From assembly GCF_014695975.1 (NCBI RefSeq), contig NZ_JACJPI010000010.1:32075-96074 (forward strand): a DNA stretch of 64,000 bases, read 5' to 3'. The translations under genes were made by a program, and so were the position numbers. Below, piece by piece: positions 26,960-34,860 of the stretch. Position 1 is the stretch's first letter; every line of letters begins with the position of its first letter. The stretch comes from Leptolyngbya sp. FACHB-321. Its GTDB lineage: Bacteria > Cyanobacteriota > Cyanobacteriia > Leptolyngbyales > Leptolyngbyaceae. The notes beneath the pieces are model-generated. The model searched no databases, was not told the DNA's origin, and worked only from the letters and a program-made list of their open reading frames with translations.

Positions 26960-28936
26960 ATGACCATTGCTCAATCAACTACCTGTTTTCGCTACATCCA
27001 GGATTGGAGTGATCACTTCCTGCGACTCTTTCCGCATCGTTTCGATTTCATTTGGGCAGAACATTCAAGTCCGAGTGCTGAAGTTGAGTGGAAAACTGAA
27101 AGTCGTCATCCCTTAAGTGATCGTCTCATCCAACAAGGTGCTTATCTCTTTGGTGTTCGCTTTGGTGCAGAGACAAGCTACTGCTTGCTTGACGTTGACA
27201 CTGGCAGCGCCTATCACCCTAACAATGATCCATTTGCCCTTTCCCGTATTGTTGCGGCACTAGAACCATTGGGACTAGTAAGTCCTGTAGCTTGCACGTC
27301 TAGTTACAGCGGTGGTTTACATCTCTACTTTCCCTTTCAGTACCCTCAGAGTTCTTGGCAATTGGCGATCGCGCTTGCCTGTCTACTCGAAAATGCTGGC
27401 TTCAAACTCCAACCGGGACAACTCGAAGTCTTTCCCAATCCCAAACCCTACTCAACTGATAACGTTCCTAGTCTCTTCAACGCCCATAGACTTCCACTTC
27501 AAGCAGGCTCCTACTTACTCAATGAAGCATTTGAGCCAATCTGGAGTGATACCTGCACATTCACTAGCCAATGGCAGCTGGCACAACAGCGGAATGATCT
27601 TGCTAGCAGAACACTCAAACAAATCCTGAAGCAAGCTAAACGCAAGCATTTTGGCGTTTCAGGCAAAGCAGAGAAGTTTGTCAATGACTTGAACGCTGAG
27701 ATTGAACTTGGTTGGACTGGCAGTGGTCAAACCAATCGGCTCTTAGGGCGCATTACGATGCGAGCCTACATTTTTCACCATGTGCTTTCGGGTGGAGCAC
27801 CCTTAGTAGGCACGGCACTGGTGAGTGAGATTGTCGAAACGGCACAAGCACTCCCAGGTTATAGCGAGTGGTGCCGTCATCAACATGAAATTACACACCG
27901 TGCTGAGGAATGGGCACACTGCATTGAGGGGAGCCACTACTTCCACTTTGGCGATCAACTGAAAAAACCAAAGCCAGATTTTCAAGATCCAGTACTCACA
28001 GCCGCGATCGAGCAAGCTCCGTCTTGGAATCAACGCCGAGCGGCAGCAACCAGAGACCTCATCCGCCGAGCCATAGCAACTTTACTAGAGCAAAATGCTC
28101 TGCCAGTGAGACCTACCGCCCGCTTTCAAGCACTATTGAAATTTGGCATCGGTGGAGCATCCCTGTATCGACACCGTGACCTATGGCATCCCAGTCATTT
28201 TGGACTTGACTCAAACCAAACGGTAGCAGATGTCTTTACCGTGCCTGTGGAAAACCCCCCAGACCCCCCAAGCAGCAAAACGGACAGCCAGTTAGATTGC
28301 TTTGATGAAGCATCTAACTGGCTCAGTCCTCCAAGCTTATTATCTGACAATGATGGTAATAAGCCTTCTGGCAAGGCTTTGAGCGATCTTTGCACCATGC
28401 TTACTTCTGTAGTGGACAGTAATCACTCGGTAGAACCTGACGTCTATCAGGTCATTGCAGAGGCACAGCAAGTTGTACGAGATGCTCAGCCACTTTCACT
28501 GAACGACAGCGGACAACAAGAACCCTTTCAAGCAGTGGCTCGAAGTGCTCGAGCACAGCAGCTTAAAGCTGAGGCAGCTAACCAAAGGCAAAGAACCCGG
28601 ATGCAGGCATTCTTAAACTCGGGCGATCCTATTTTGGTGGCAGAGGCACTGGCATGGATACAAGTGAATCCAGGTGTCTTGGAGGTTAGTCAGCTACAGC
28701 TTGATCTGTTAACCAAACACCAGTCAGAAGCGACATTCATCGAGCGCTCCGTCTTGCTGGCTGCGGTCGAATCACAAAGGCAGCGCTTGACTTGGTCAGA
28801 GCAACAAGTAGTGCATGATCTCCAGCAGCGTTTCGGCAAGAGCAGTTTAGCTACGCTGAGTGATCTGGAGTTACAGCACTGGTTAAAGCTGTTGAAGCAG
28901 ACACCAATTGATCAACGAAGGCGAACGGTTGATTAA
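26960..28936 (+). CDS. AEP-superfamily primase-like plasmid replication protein
   Basis: This 658-residue protein has the three hallmarks of archaeo-eukaryotic primases: motif I with the DxD metal ligands in YCLLDVDTGS (about 74-83), motif II in TSSYSGGLHLYFPF (about 113-126), and a following LEVFPNPKPYS (about 154-164) leading to HRLPLQ, a layout recalled from TOTE-type AEP primases. The C-terminal half (about 350-658) is Gln/Ser/Ala-rich and helical with no recognised helicase motif, so any helicase would be separate. ATG 26960 follows GGAGCCGTT. Position 500 bases from the iterons suggests it primes replication of this replicon. The family call is from motifs only. Confidence 0.68.
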   Translation: MTIAQSTTCFRYIQDWSDHFLRLFPHRFDFIWAEHSSPSAEVEWKTESRHPLSDRLIQQGAYLFGVRFGAETSYCLLDVDTGSAYHPNNDPFALSRIVAALEPLGLVSPVACTSSYSGGLHLYFPFQYPQSSWQLAIALACLLENAGFKLQPGQLEVFPNPKPYSTDNVPSLFNAHRLPLQAGSYLLNEAFEPIWSDTCTFTSQWQLAQQRNDLASRTLKQILKQAKRKHFGVSGKAEKFVNDLNAEIELGWTGSGQTNRLLGRITMRAYIFHHVLSGGAPLVGTALVSEIVETAQALPGYSEWCRHQHEITHRAEEWAHCIEGSHYFHFGDQLKKPKPDFQDPVLTAAIEQAPSWNQRRAAATRDLIRRAIATLLEQNALPVRPTARFQALLKFGIGGASLYRHRDLWHPSHFGLDSNQTVADVFTVPVENPPDPPSSKTDSQLDCFDEASNWLSPPSLLSDNDGNKPSGKALSDLCTMLTSVVDSNHSVEPDVYQVIAEAQQVVRDAQPLSLNDSGQQEPFQAVARSARAQQLKAEAANQRQRTRMQAFLNSGDPILVAEALAWIQVNPGVLEVSQLQLDLLTKHQSEATFIERSVLLAAVESQRQRLTWSEQQVVHDLQQRFGKSSLATLSDLELQHWLKLLKQTPIDQRRRTVD

Positions 28937-29042
28937 AGGCAACGGTCTAATGCCTTTTCCTGCGGGCTGGGGGGAGGCATCCAGCTGTTGACAGAAGCAC
29001 CGCACTTTTGTCCTGGCAAAACGACTTTTTACCGAAGAAACT

Positions 29043-29384
29043 ATGCCTAAGCGTCTCAACTTCGACAAACTCCGTGAGTCACTCCAGCAACTTAGCTTGG
29101 AACAGGCAAGGCAACTCCACACAGATCTAAGCGCCATCGTGCAAGCTCTAGAGCAGAAAGCTGCAAGCTCAGCAACGGTTACGGCAAACAGGCAGGAGGT
29201 TCTGGAAACCAGAAATATAGGCGATCGCCTTTATCAGTTAGAGCGCATACGCTGTGGCAAAGTCGGCTGTAAGTGTGCTGGCGAGCATGGCGAGTTGCAT
29301 GGTCCCTACTGGTATGCCTATTGGCGAGATAATGAGAAGCTGAGAAGTCGTTATGTGGGTAAGCGATTGCGGCAAGTGGAATGA
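29043..29384 (+). CDS. Small DUF6788-like protein
   Basis: This 113-residue protein has a helical N-terminal half and a C-terminal half with RCGKVGCKCA followed by HGPYWYAYW and YVGKRL. That signature is common in short cyanobacterial and plasmid proteins annotated DUF6788; the cysteines may bind zinc. The function is unknown. It lies 106 bases downstream of the primase-like gene on the same strand and upstream of the paired repeat array, so a DNA-binding role on the plasmid is possible, but that is inference. The ATG is preceded by GAAGAAACT. Confidence 0.7.
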   Translation: MPKRLNFDKLRESLQQLSLEQARQLHTDLSAIVQALEQKAASSATVTANRQEVLETRNIGDRLYQLERIRCGKVGCKCAGEHGELHGPYWYAYWRDNEKLRSRYVGKRLRQVE

Positions 29385-29594
29385 AGTCAGCACCCCGCAC
29401 TGAAGTGACGGGGCTTCGTGCCTCTAACGACAGTTAGCTGACCAGCCTCAGTCTTTACTGACTACGTTTTCAGGGTCATGACACCGATAGATGCTTTCCA
29501 GTCTGTTGCTCTGTCGTCAGCCGTCAAACAGCTTTACGAGGGGTAAGGCAGTGCGGCTGACCGAACAAGCGACTGCCCTTAGTCGAGTAATTAG

Positions 29595-29857
29595 TTCTTA
29601 TGTACAAACCGTTGTTTCTTATGTAAGTACCGTTGCAGAAGTGGAACAGTAGGAGTACATCACTTTGTACATAAGATTTTGTTGTTTGTACATAAGAAAC
29701 GTGTAAGCAGCTTTGGCGACAGCACTTGACGTGGAAACCCTCAAAACAATGATGAATGCTGCTAATTTCTTATGTACAAAGGGTCTTTTTCTTATGTACA
29801 GAGGGTCTTTTCTTGCAGTCAACTTGTACATAAGATTTTGTTTTTTGTACATAAGAA
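29595..29857. repeat. Eight 14-bp sites in four paired, alternating blocks
   Basis: Consensus TTCTTATGTACAAA occurs at 29595, 29616 (plus), 29664, 29685 (minus), 29767, 29789 (plus), 29823 and 29844 (minus). Within each pair the sites are 21 or 22 bases apart, two helical turns, so they face the same side. Pair orientation alternates. The copy at 29616 is degenerate. This looks like a cooperative binding array: a partition centromere, a second origin, or operators. No ParA/ParB gene is seen nearby. Confidence 0.9.
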
Positions 29858-29967
29858 AATTTGTCACTCACGCAGCGCCAAGCCACCGCCAAGCTCACAA
29901 ATTAGTTTTGGCAACCATTCCCTGCTCCCGGAGACTGCTGGCAAAACTCTACAGTGGCTCAACCTAA

Positions 29968-31578
29968 TTACATTTTTCCGTCCTGTGCTCTCCGTGTTTG
30001 AGCCCGCCGCGCTTCTCGCTGCCGTTTCTCCAATGCCTGTTGTATTTGCACCACGTTTTGCGTCAACGTCGTCTTCACGGTATGCCACGGGTATGTTCGC
30101 AACGCCCGCTGCACCCTGGGCGACTGCTGCAAAAGCCCCACGATCGCCTCCGTCTTATACCCCTGCTGACATGCTAACGCTGTCACCGCAGACTCAATTT
30201 GCTGTACGTCCGTCAGCCCTCGCTGTTGGGTCTGTGCTGACAACACTTCCCACCGTTCCTGGTCACTCGCATTCTGTAAGCCCACCCAAACCGCTCGTTG
30301 CTCCAGCGCTTCAATGTGGTTTTGTGTCCACTGGAGCATAGCCTTAAGGCTCTCTGCTTGCACTTGCTCATTCGTGCCTACTGACCAACCATCTCTTAAG
30401 CCGTCTTCTTGCTCTGCGTCAGCGATCGCCACTGGTGGCAGGTTTAAGGTACCCTCACTTAGTACGACTGCGGCGGCTTCTGGGGCTAAGGCTGATTCTG
30501 TTACAGCATGAGCGTTACTTGGCTCTATGCCCTGCTGCGGTTTAGGCTCAATGAATGCTGTAACAGAAACCGTTTCTACTGCAATTGATTCTGTTACAGC
30601 ATGTTTGACTAAGCAATCTCGTTCCGGTGGCACGACCGCAAAAGCTCTTCCTGTGTCGGTTTCAGTCGCTTCTGATTCTGTTACAGAATGATCTGAGCCT
30701 GCGTTTAACTCAGTTTGTGTTGGCTCAGTTGCTACGTCTATAGGTAGCGCTGCTAATCGTGCAGCATCTACCTGAGCCTCTACCGTTACCTCGTCTGCCC
30801 CAAAGCTGATCCCAAAGGTGGACTCTAAGCCCCGTTTCGTGTAACGCTTGCCCAACTTAGTGGCTGAAAAGGTGCGCACTTTATTGTTTTCTATTGCTAG
30901 CTGGTAGAGCAGTGCCCAACTCCCATCGTCTCTAGGTGTGGCTATGAGCGTCACTCCTGCCTGCTGCAGCTTATTTTGTAAGTCCTCCAGCGTCTCTGTC
31001 CCTACGACACAACGTTCAATGCTCTCCTGTATGACCCGTCGGGGTATGGGTTTTCCCGTCTCACGAGACTGCCTAACTTCCGCCACACTGGGCGCTTTGA
31101 CGTCCACCTCCCAACTGTTCTTGAGCCTCGGTAGGTCAAACTCTTCCTCCAGCGTGCGCATAGCAACTTCGGTGCGGCGTTTCTGGAAGCTGTCGTTGAC
31201 CACTTGCCCGTCCAGCCGGATACGATTTTCAATTAAATGAAGATGGCAGTCATCAGTGTCGTTGTGTTTGGCTAACACAAACTGGTTCATGACTGGATCA
31301 AAACCCATGAGATCCATGAACCGGTGCGCGATCGCTCGTAGTTGAGGCGGTTCTAACTCAGAGGAAAAGGCAATGGAGAAGTGCGCCACATAGTTTTCAG
31401 TGTGCCGTTTTGCCCCATTGCGGTGATGGGGTTGAAAGGCGACCTCAAACTCGCGTGCCATCACGGCTGGTGTGTCTGCTGCGCAATTGGTGTCCAGCAG
31501 TTCTGCTTTGTCTTTCGTCAGCACATAGTTGAGACAGCCGTAGGCACTTTTGCCCACCGTCACTTTAGCAATTGGCAT
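29968..31578 (-). CDS. Relaxase (MOB, HUH type)
   Basis: This protein would nick the plasmid at oriT and lead the strand in conjugation. From ATG 31578 it begins MPIAKVTVGKSAYGCLNYVL, the usual N-terminus of cyanobacterial relaxases, followed by ELLDTNC, HFSIAFSSE and the three-histidine metal motif HNDTDDCHLHLIENRI. The catalytic tyrosine is probably in the first 20 residues (SAYGCLNYVL). The C-terminal 250 residues are Glu/Ala-rich with repeated AVTES segments and end in a basic helix. The frame stays open to a TTG at 31713, adding 45 residues that resemble pentapeptide repeats; the later ATG is preferred. Length from 31578 is 536 residues. It pairs with the ribbon-helix-helix protein upstream (32054-32443). 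Confidence 0.85.
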   Translation of the reverse strand: MPIAKVTVGKSAYGCLNYVLTKDKAELLDTNCAADTPAVMAREFEVAFQPHHRNGAKRHTENYVAHFSIAFSSELEPPQLRAIAHRFMDLMGFDPVMNQFVLAKHNDTDDCHLHLIENRIRLDGQVVNDSFQKRRTEVAMRTLEEEFDLPRLKNSWEVDVKAPSVAEVRQSRETGKPIPRRVIQESIERCVVGTETLEDLQNKLQQAGVTLIATPRDDGSWALLYQLAIENNKVRTFSATKLGKRYTKRGLESTFGISFGADEVTVEAQVDAARLAALPIDVATEPTQTELNAGSDHSVTESEATETDTGRAFAVVPPERDCLVKHAVTESIAVETVSVTAFIEPKPQQGIEPSNAHAVTESALAPEAAAVVLSEGTLNLPPVAIADAEQEDGLRDGWSVGTNEQVQAESLKAMLQWTQNHIEALEQRAVWVGLQNASDQERWEVLSAQTQQRGLTDVQQIESAVTALACQQGYKTEAIVGLLQQSPRVQRALRTYPWHTVKTTLTQNVVQIQQALEKRQREARRAQTRRAQDGKM

Positions 31579-31793
31579 GGGAGGAGGAAGCGGAAGGAGG
31601 GAGCGTGTCCCTTCTAGTGTTCCCTCCAATGGTGGGGTGATTGTAAGGTCAACACGTTTAAGACTGGCATCTTGAAGGTCAACACCGCTGAAGTTGGCTT
31701 GGCTAGAGTCCAACAGTCCCTGAGCAGGACTTATGTTTCGTTACCCGATTGCTTTTAAAGTCCTTTTCACCTCAGGAGACAAACTCTGTTTTA

Positions 31794-31837
31794 TATACGG
31801 CTGTCTAGTGCCTGGCAGCTTTGTTTGATTCCGTATA
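31794..31837. repeat. Inverted repeat in the relaxase-MobC gap, candidate oriT
   Basis: TATACGG (31794-31800) and CCGTATA (31831-31837) form an inverted repeat whose outer flanks (TTTTA and AAAAA) also nearly pair, separated by 30 bases. It lies in the 475-base gap between the relaxase and MobC-like genes, the usual place for oriT. The nick site cannot be told from sequence alone. The remaining gap (31838-32053) shows nothing else. Confidence 0.45.
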
Positions 31838-32053
31838 AAAAGCGCCAGTAGGGTCATAGTTGGCTAGATAGCTTGTGGTAATTTTTATGCGGTTGCATTT
31901 AAAACAGCCAGCATGAAGGTGGCAGTACTCACCTTATTCAGACTCACTCTAATCCTGTAACCACTTTTCTGTCTCGCAGTCCTAGCAAAGTAAGCGCTCT
32001 TCTCTGCGGTTCATCAAAGCTAGCTCTTACCGAGCACTTTTTCCGTTTCCAAC

Positions 32054-32443
32054 TCAAACACTCACTGCTTCAGTCCTCAGTAGCTCTTCACTGGCTGTCT
32101 CCTGCGGCTCCATACCAAGAAGCGCCAGTCGCATCGTTTTCACTTCTTGTAGGGCGTTGCTTAACAAACTTCTCACTGCTTCTGAGGACTCTCCTTGCAC
32201 TGCTTGAGTAAGCGTTCCCTGCAATTTACTCAACTCGGCATAAACTAAAACGTTGCTGTCTGGTATCACCGTTACGGCTGGTTCTAAACAGCAACGACGA
32301 ATGTACTCTGCCTGCGACAAACCGCTCATTTGCACAAATCCGTCAAAGCGTTCCTGGTCCGCTTTGTGTTCTAACTGCGCCTTAATCACGCGTGGTTTCG
32401 ATTTCGTGTTCTTGTCTTTAGACGTCCTGCTAATGCTGGTCAT
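32054..32443 (-). CDS. MobC-like ribbon-helix-helix mobilization accessory protein
   Basis: From ATG 32443 this is a 129-residue protein with a very basic N-terminus (SRTSKDKNTKSKPRVIKAQL) followed by FDGFVQMSGLSQAEYIRRCCL, the ribbon-helix-helix-like segment of MobC/relaxosome proteins that help a relaxase bind oriT. The C-terminal half is helical. The open frame begins at a TTG at 32467; the ATG is preferred. It lies upstream of the relaxase on the same strand, with the candidate oriT between them, as in mobilizable plasmids. Confidence 0.72.
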   Translation of the reverse strand: MTSISRTSKDKNTKSKPRVIKAQLEHKADQERFDGFVQMSGLSQAEYIRRCCLEPAVTVIPDSNVLVYAELSKLQGTLTQAVQGESSEAVRSLLSNALQEVKTMRLALLGMEPQETASEELLRTEAVSV

Positions 32444-32467
32444 AGAATCTCGTGACACCTGTTTCAA

Positions 32468-33431
32468 AATAGGGTTGCTGACCCGTTGTGACTAACCCTG
32501 TCCCTTAGCTAGCTCAGCCTTTGAAGCTGTGCCTAATGGCAAAATTGCTTACGGCAGCAGTGGCAGTTGTGGTACCAGGATGCACTGCTTGCTCCTGTTG
32601 AACTAGGGGAACACTCAGCCTCCAGCCGGTTCACGGTTCCTGTTAGTTTGGCACGCTTCTCCCCATTCCTCACGCGGTAATTACCCGTAACTTTAGTCAT
32701 GCATGGGCTAGGTTAGCCTCCGCAAGACTGCGCCTAATTCGTATTAGTGCCATAACTCACTCAGCTCTCTTACTCTCCTAGGTGCTCTCAGCGTCCTCTC
32801 CTCAGGTAGGTTTACCAGGCAAACAGACTCTCACAGTCGGGTACCGTCTCTCTTTGACGGTCAAGCTGTTAAAGCAGATGGCTTTCTTCCGTAGGGTTGC
32901 TGTTGCGACTGCTTACCTTCATAGTGTCTTCCTATGGCAGCTTTATTCTAGGGCTAGGTTGCTTCCTTTCACGGGTTAATATGATAGCAAGTTTGCTCTA
33001 ACGGCTCAGTTCGTATGTGATGACTGTCGCAACAACTGCTTGGGTTCGTATGTGATGGCTGCGGCTACTACTGCCTGCCTAGTGTTTTGGCTCCTTCGCT
33101 ACTACTGCTTTCATTCTGTTTTCGTCAATCCCTACTTTGCACTCAGTTGGTGTCTTCCTACAGTGGCTTTCCAGGTATGGCGAAGGACTTGGGTGGCTGA
33201 GCTGGGAGCGGTGCAAGCGGGTGTGAAGGAACGGCAAGGGCAGGGCTTGAGAGCAAGGAAAAGGGAGAGCAAGGAGACAGGGCTTGTCCTGAACAAAAGG
33301 TGCTGTGCGTCATTCCCATTGGTGGTCAAACACTCTCCGTCGCTCTACTGCTTACAAGCACTCAGGTTTATCGCTTAAACACCCCAACTGTTGGTGGTGC
33401 AACAGACTACCGCTCGCTGTCAGCTATGGTT
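32468..33431. other. 960-bp gap without a supported gene
   Basis: Short frames exist on both strands (for example 33040-33378) but lack recognisable domains and natural composition. A 14-base direct repeat GTTCGTATGTGATG lies at 33009-33022 and 33044-33057, 35 bases apart. The region is T/C-rich on the plus strand around 32690-32990. It might hold regulatory RNA, but nothing specific is visible. Confidence 0.4.
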
Positions 33432-34031
33432 TTACCCTTCCTGCATGATCCACACCAGAAATCCCAACAGTTGGTCAACCGGCGGGAGCGGGTAGTCCAC
33501 CAGATCCAGAGTGACGGTACGGTCTTGCAAGTTCAGAAAGCGCCACTGGGTGCCGTTACTGACCACGCCATAGACTACGGGTATGGCTTTGCCGTTTAGT
33601 TGGTTGAACAGTTGAGCTGCCACCATTTCAGCCACACACTGACCGAGACCAGTCGCAAGGTCTGCTTTCTTGACCTCGACAATCACGGTAGCGGGAGCCT
33701 CAATCGTGCTAACCAAGGGGGAGCGACTAAGCAAGAAGTCCACCAGTCCACTCAAGCCTCGTGCTTCGTCCACCGTGAAGTCTTCCCCTGAGAATACGGC
33801 CACCTGGCGCTTGAGGCAGCGTCTGACCTCCACTAGCACTGGGTAAATTAACCCCTCGGAGCGGACTTTCTCACTTCCAGTCGCTGCCAAGAGCAAAGCC
33901 TCCTCCAGATAGCTCTGGAGCATAGCCGAAGGTGACAGGGGTGGCACGTCAGGCAAGAAACGGTGCTCTTGCAGCGTCAGGTCAAAAGCTTTTAACGTTT
34001 GGTCCAGATTTGTGAATTGACTGTAGAGCAT
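33432..34031 (-). CDS. PD-(D/E)XK-like nuclease-fold protein, paralogue 1
   Basis: This 199-residue protein has a conserved core GLVDFLLSR ... ATVIVEVKKADLATGLGQC, with the Asp and Glu-x-Lys spacing of PD-(D/E)XK nucleases, then AAQLFNQLNGK and VYGVVSNGTQWRFL, which recall type I restriction HsdR N-terminal domains. The ATG at 34031 (MLYSQFTNLDQTL) aligns with the start of the paralogue at 53695, so it is preferred over the frame's furthest start at 34163. Two further copies exist in the window: a truncated one 290 bases away (34322-34621) and an intact one at 53090-53695. The role is unknown; the fold is inferred from motif spacing. Confidence 0.7.
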   Translation of the reverse strand: MLYSQFTNLDQTLKAFDLTLQEHRFLPDVPPLSPSAMLQSYLEEALLLAATGSEKVRSEGLIYPVLVEVRRCLKRQVAVFSGEDFTVDEARGLSGLVDFLLSRSPLVSTIEAPATVIVEVKKADLATGLGQCVAEMVAAQLFNQLNGKAIPVVYGVVSNGTQWRFLNLQDRTVTLDLVDYPLPPVDQLLGFLVWIMQEG

Positions 34032-34321
34032 GACTAAAGCTCTGTGGTTACGTCGATCGTACACTCCACTGCCGCAGTCAACGTGTGATAACAGGAGCGG
34101 AGAGGGGGAAGCAAGGGAGAGTAAGGAAGGGGCTTGTGCTGAACAGCGGGGGCGGGGTTTCACGAGCGGTGTTCTGAGAGAGGATGAGGGTCTCCACTCA
34201 AGCTGTCGTGACTACCGGCTGTGGCTAATGATCGGTGCCTGACCAACATGTTGCATCTGTAGCGTTATTCGTTTCACTGCTTTCATTGACAGCTTTAATC
34301 GTCAGTCATAGCATCAGGGTG

Positions 34322-34621
34322 TCAATGCTGGCGTGCGTCAGGCTTGACGGGTGCCGTCATGACCATAAGTATACCTAACAGTCGCTCAATGGGTGCTAGG
34401 TCATACTCCGTCACGTCAATGGTCAATTGTTGTCCTTGCAACTGGACAAACTTCCACTTACTGCCGGCTGTGACGCTGCCATAGACGACCGGGATCTGCA
34501 GGTTATGCTTTAAGTTGAACTGCTGTGCGGCAATGAGACCGGCTATGCACTGACCTAAACCGTACTCCAGAATGCCCCGTTTGGCTTCTGCCACAATGGC
34601 TACGGGTGCCTTGCTGCCCAT
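34322..34621 (-). pseudogene. Truncated PD-(D/E)XK-like paralogue 2
   Basis: Only the C-terminal half remains: VAIVAEAKRGILEYGLGQC, AAQQFNLKHN and VYGSVTAGSKWKF match paralogues 1 and 3. The N-terminal half, including the catalytic Asp segment, is gone. Similarity stops at about 34615-34621, exactly where a plus-strand monooxygenase fragment begins, so the gene was cut by the joining of foreign DNA. The open frame to 34714 is chance extension into that DNA. Confidence 0.75.
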
Positions 34622-34857
34622 ATTCACAGTCCCTTTGGTGGGTAGGGGATGAACAGGATGCCTACAATCTCGCCTGGAGACTGGCACTGGTGAGCACAGG
34701 TCAGTTTCCTGCACATCTATTGGCTACCTATGAAAAGGAACGCTTGTTGATCGCCCAAGGAGTACTGGTTCAAACAGACACGAACACGAAAGTTTTGGTT
34801 TCCAATCATACCATCATGCAATGCTTGCGCGAACAAGTTTTCCAAATTAGAGGAAAT
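34619..34857 (+). pseudogene. FAD-dependent monooxygenase C-terminal fragment
   Basis: The sequence reads HIHSPFGG-stop-GMN and then, after a small deletion and frame change, QDAYNLAWRLALVSTGQF and YEKERLLIAQGVL. This matches the GGQGMN(TGI)QDAYNLAWKLAL motif of phenol-hydroxylase-like FAD monooxygenases. A CAG-to-TAG change and loss of about three codons broke it, and everything upstream is missing. Its frame runs into the amidase gene, giving a misleading fused frame from 34606. Confidence 0.72.
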
Positions 34858-34860
34858 ATC

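Noticed and set aside
29595..29857. Possible CRISPR or IS ends
   Set aside because: The sites are 14 bp, face both ways and are paired at 21 bp, which fits protein-binding sites, not CRISPR or IS ends.
29772..30341. 189-codon plus-strand frame overlapping the relaxase 3' end
   Set aside because: It runs antisense to the clearly coding relaxase and includes the repeat array; composition is low-complexity (Pro/Ser/Ala).
33040..33378. 112-codon plus-strand frame
   Set aside because: No recognisable domain, odd composition and no ribosome-binding site; antisense and shifted frames are equally open.
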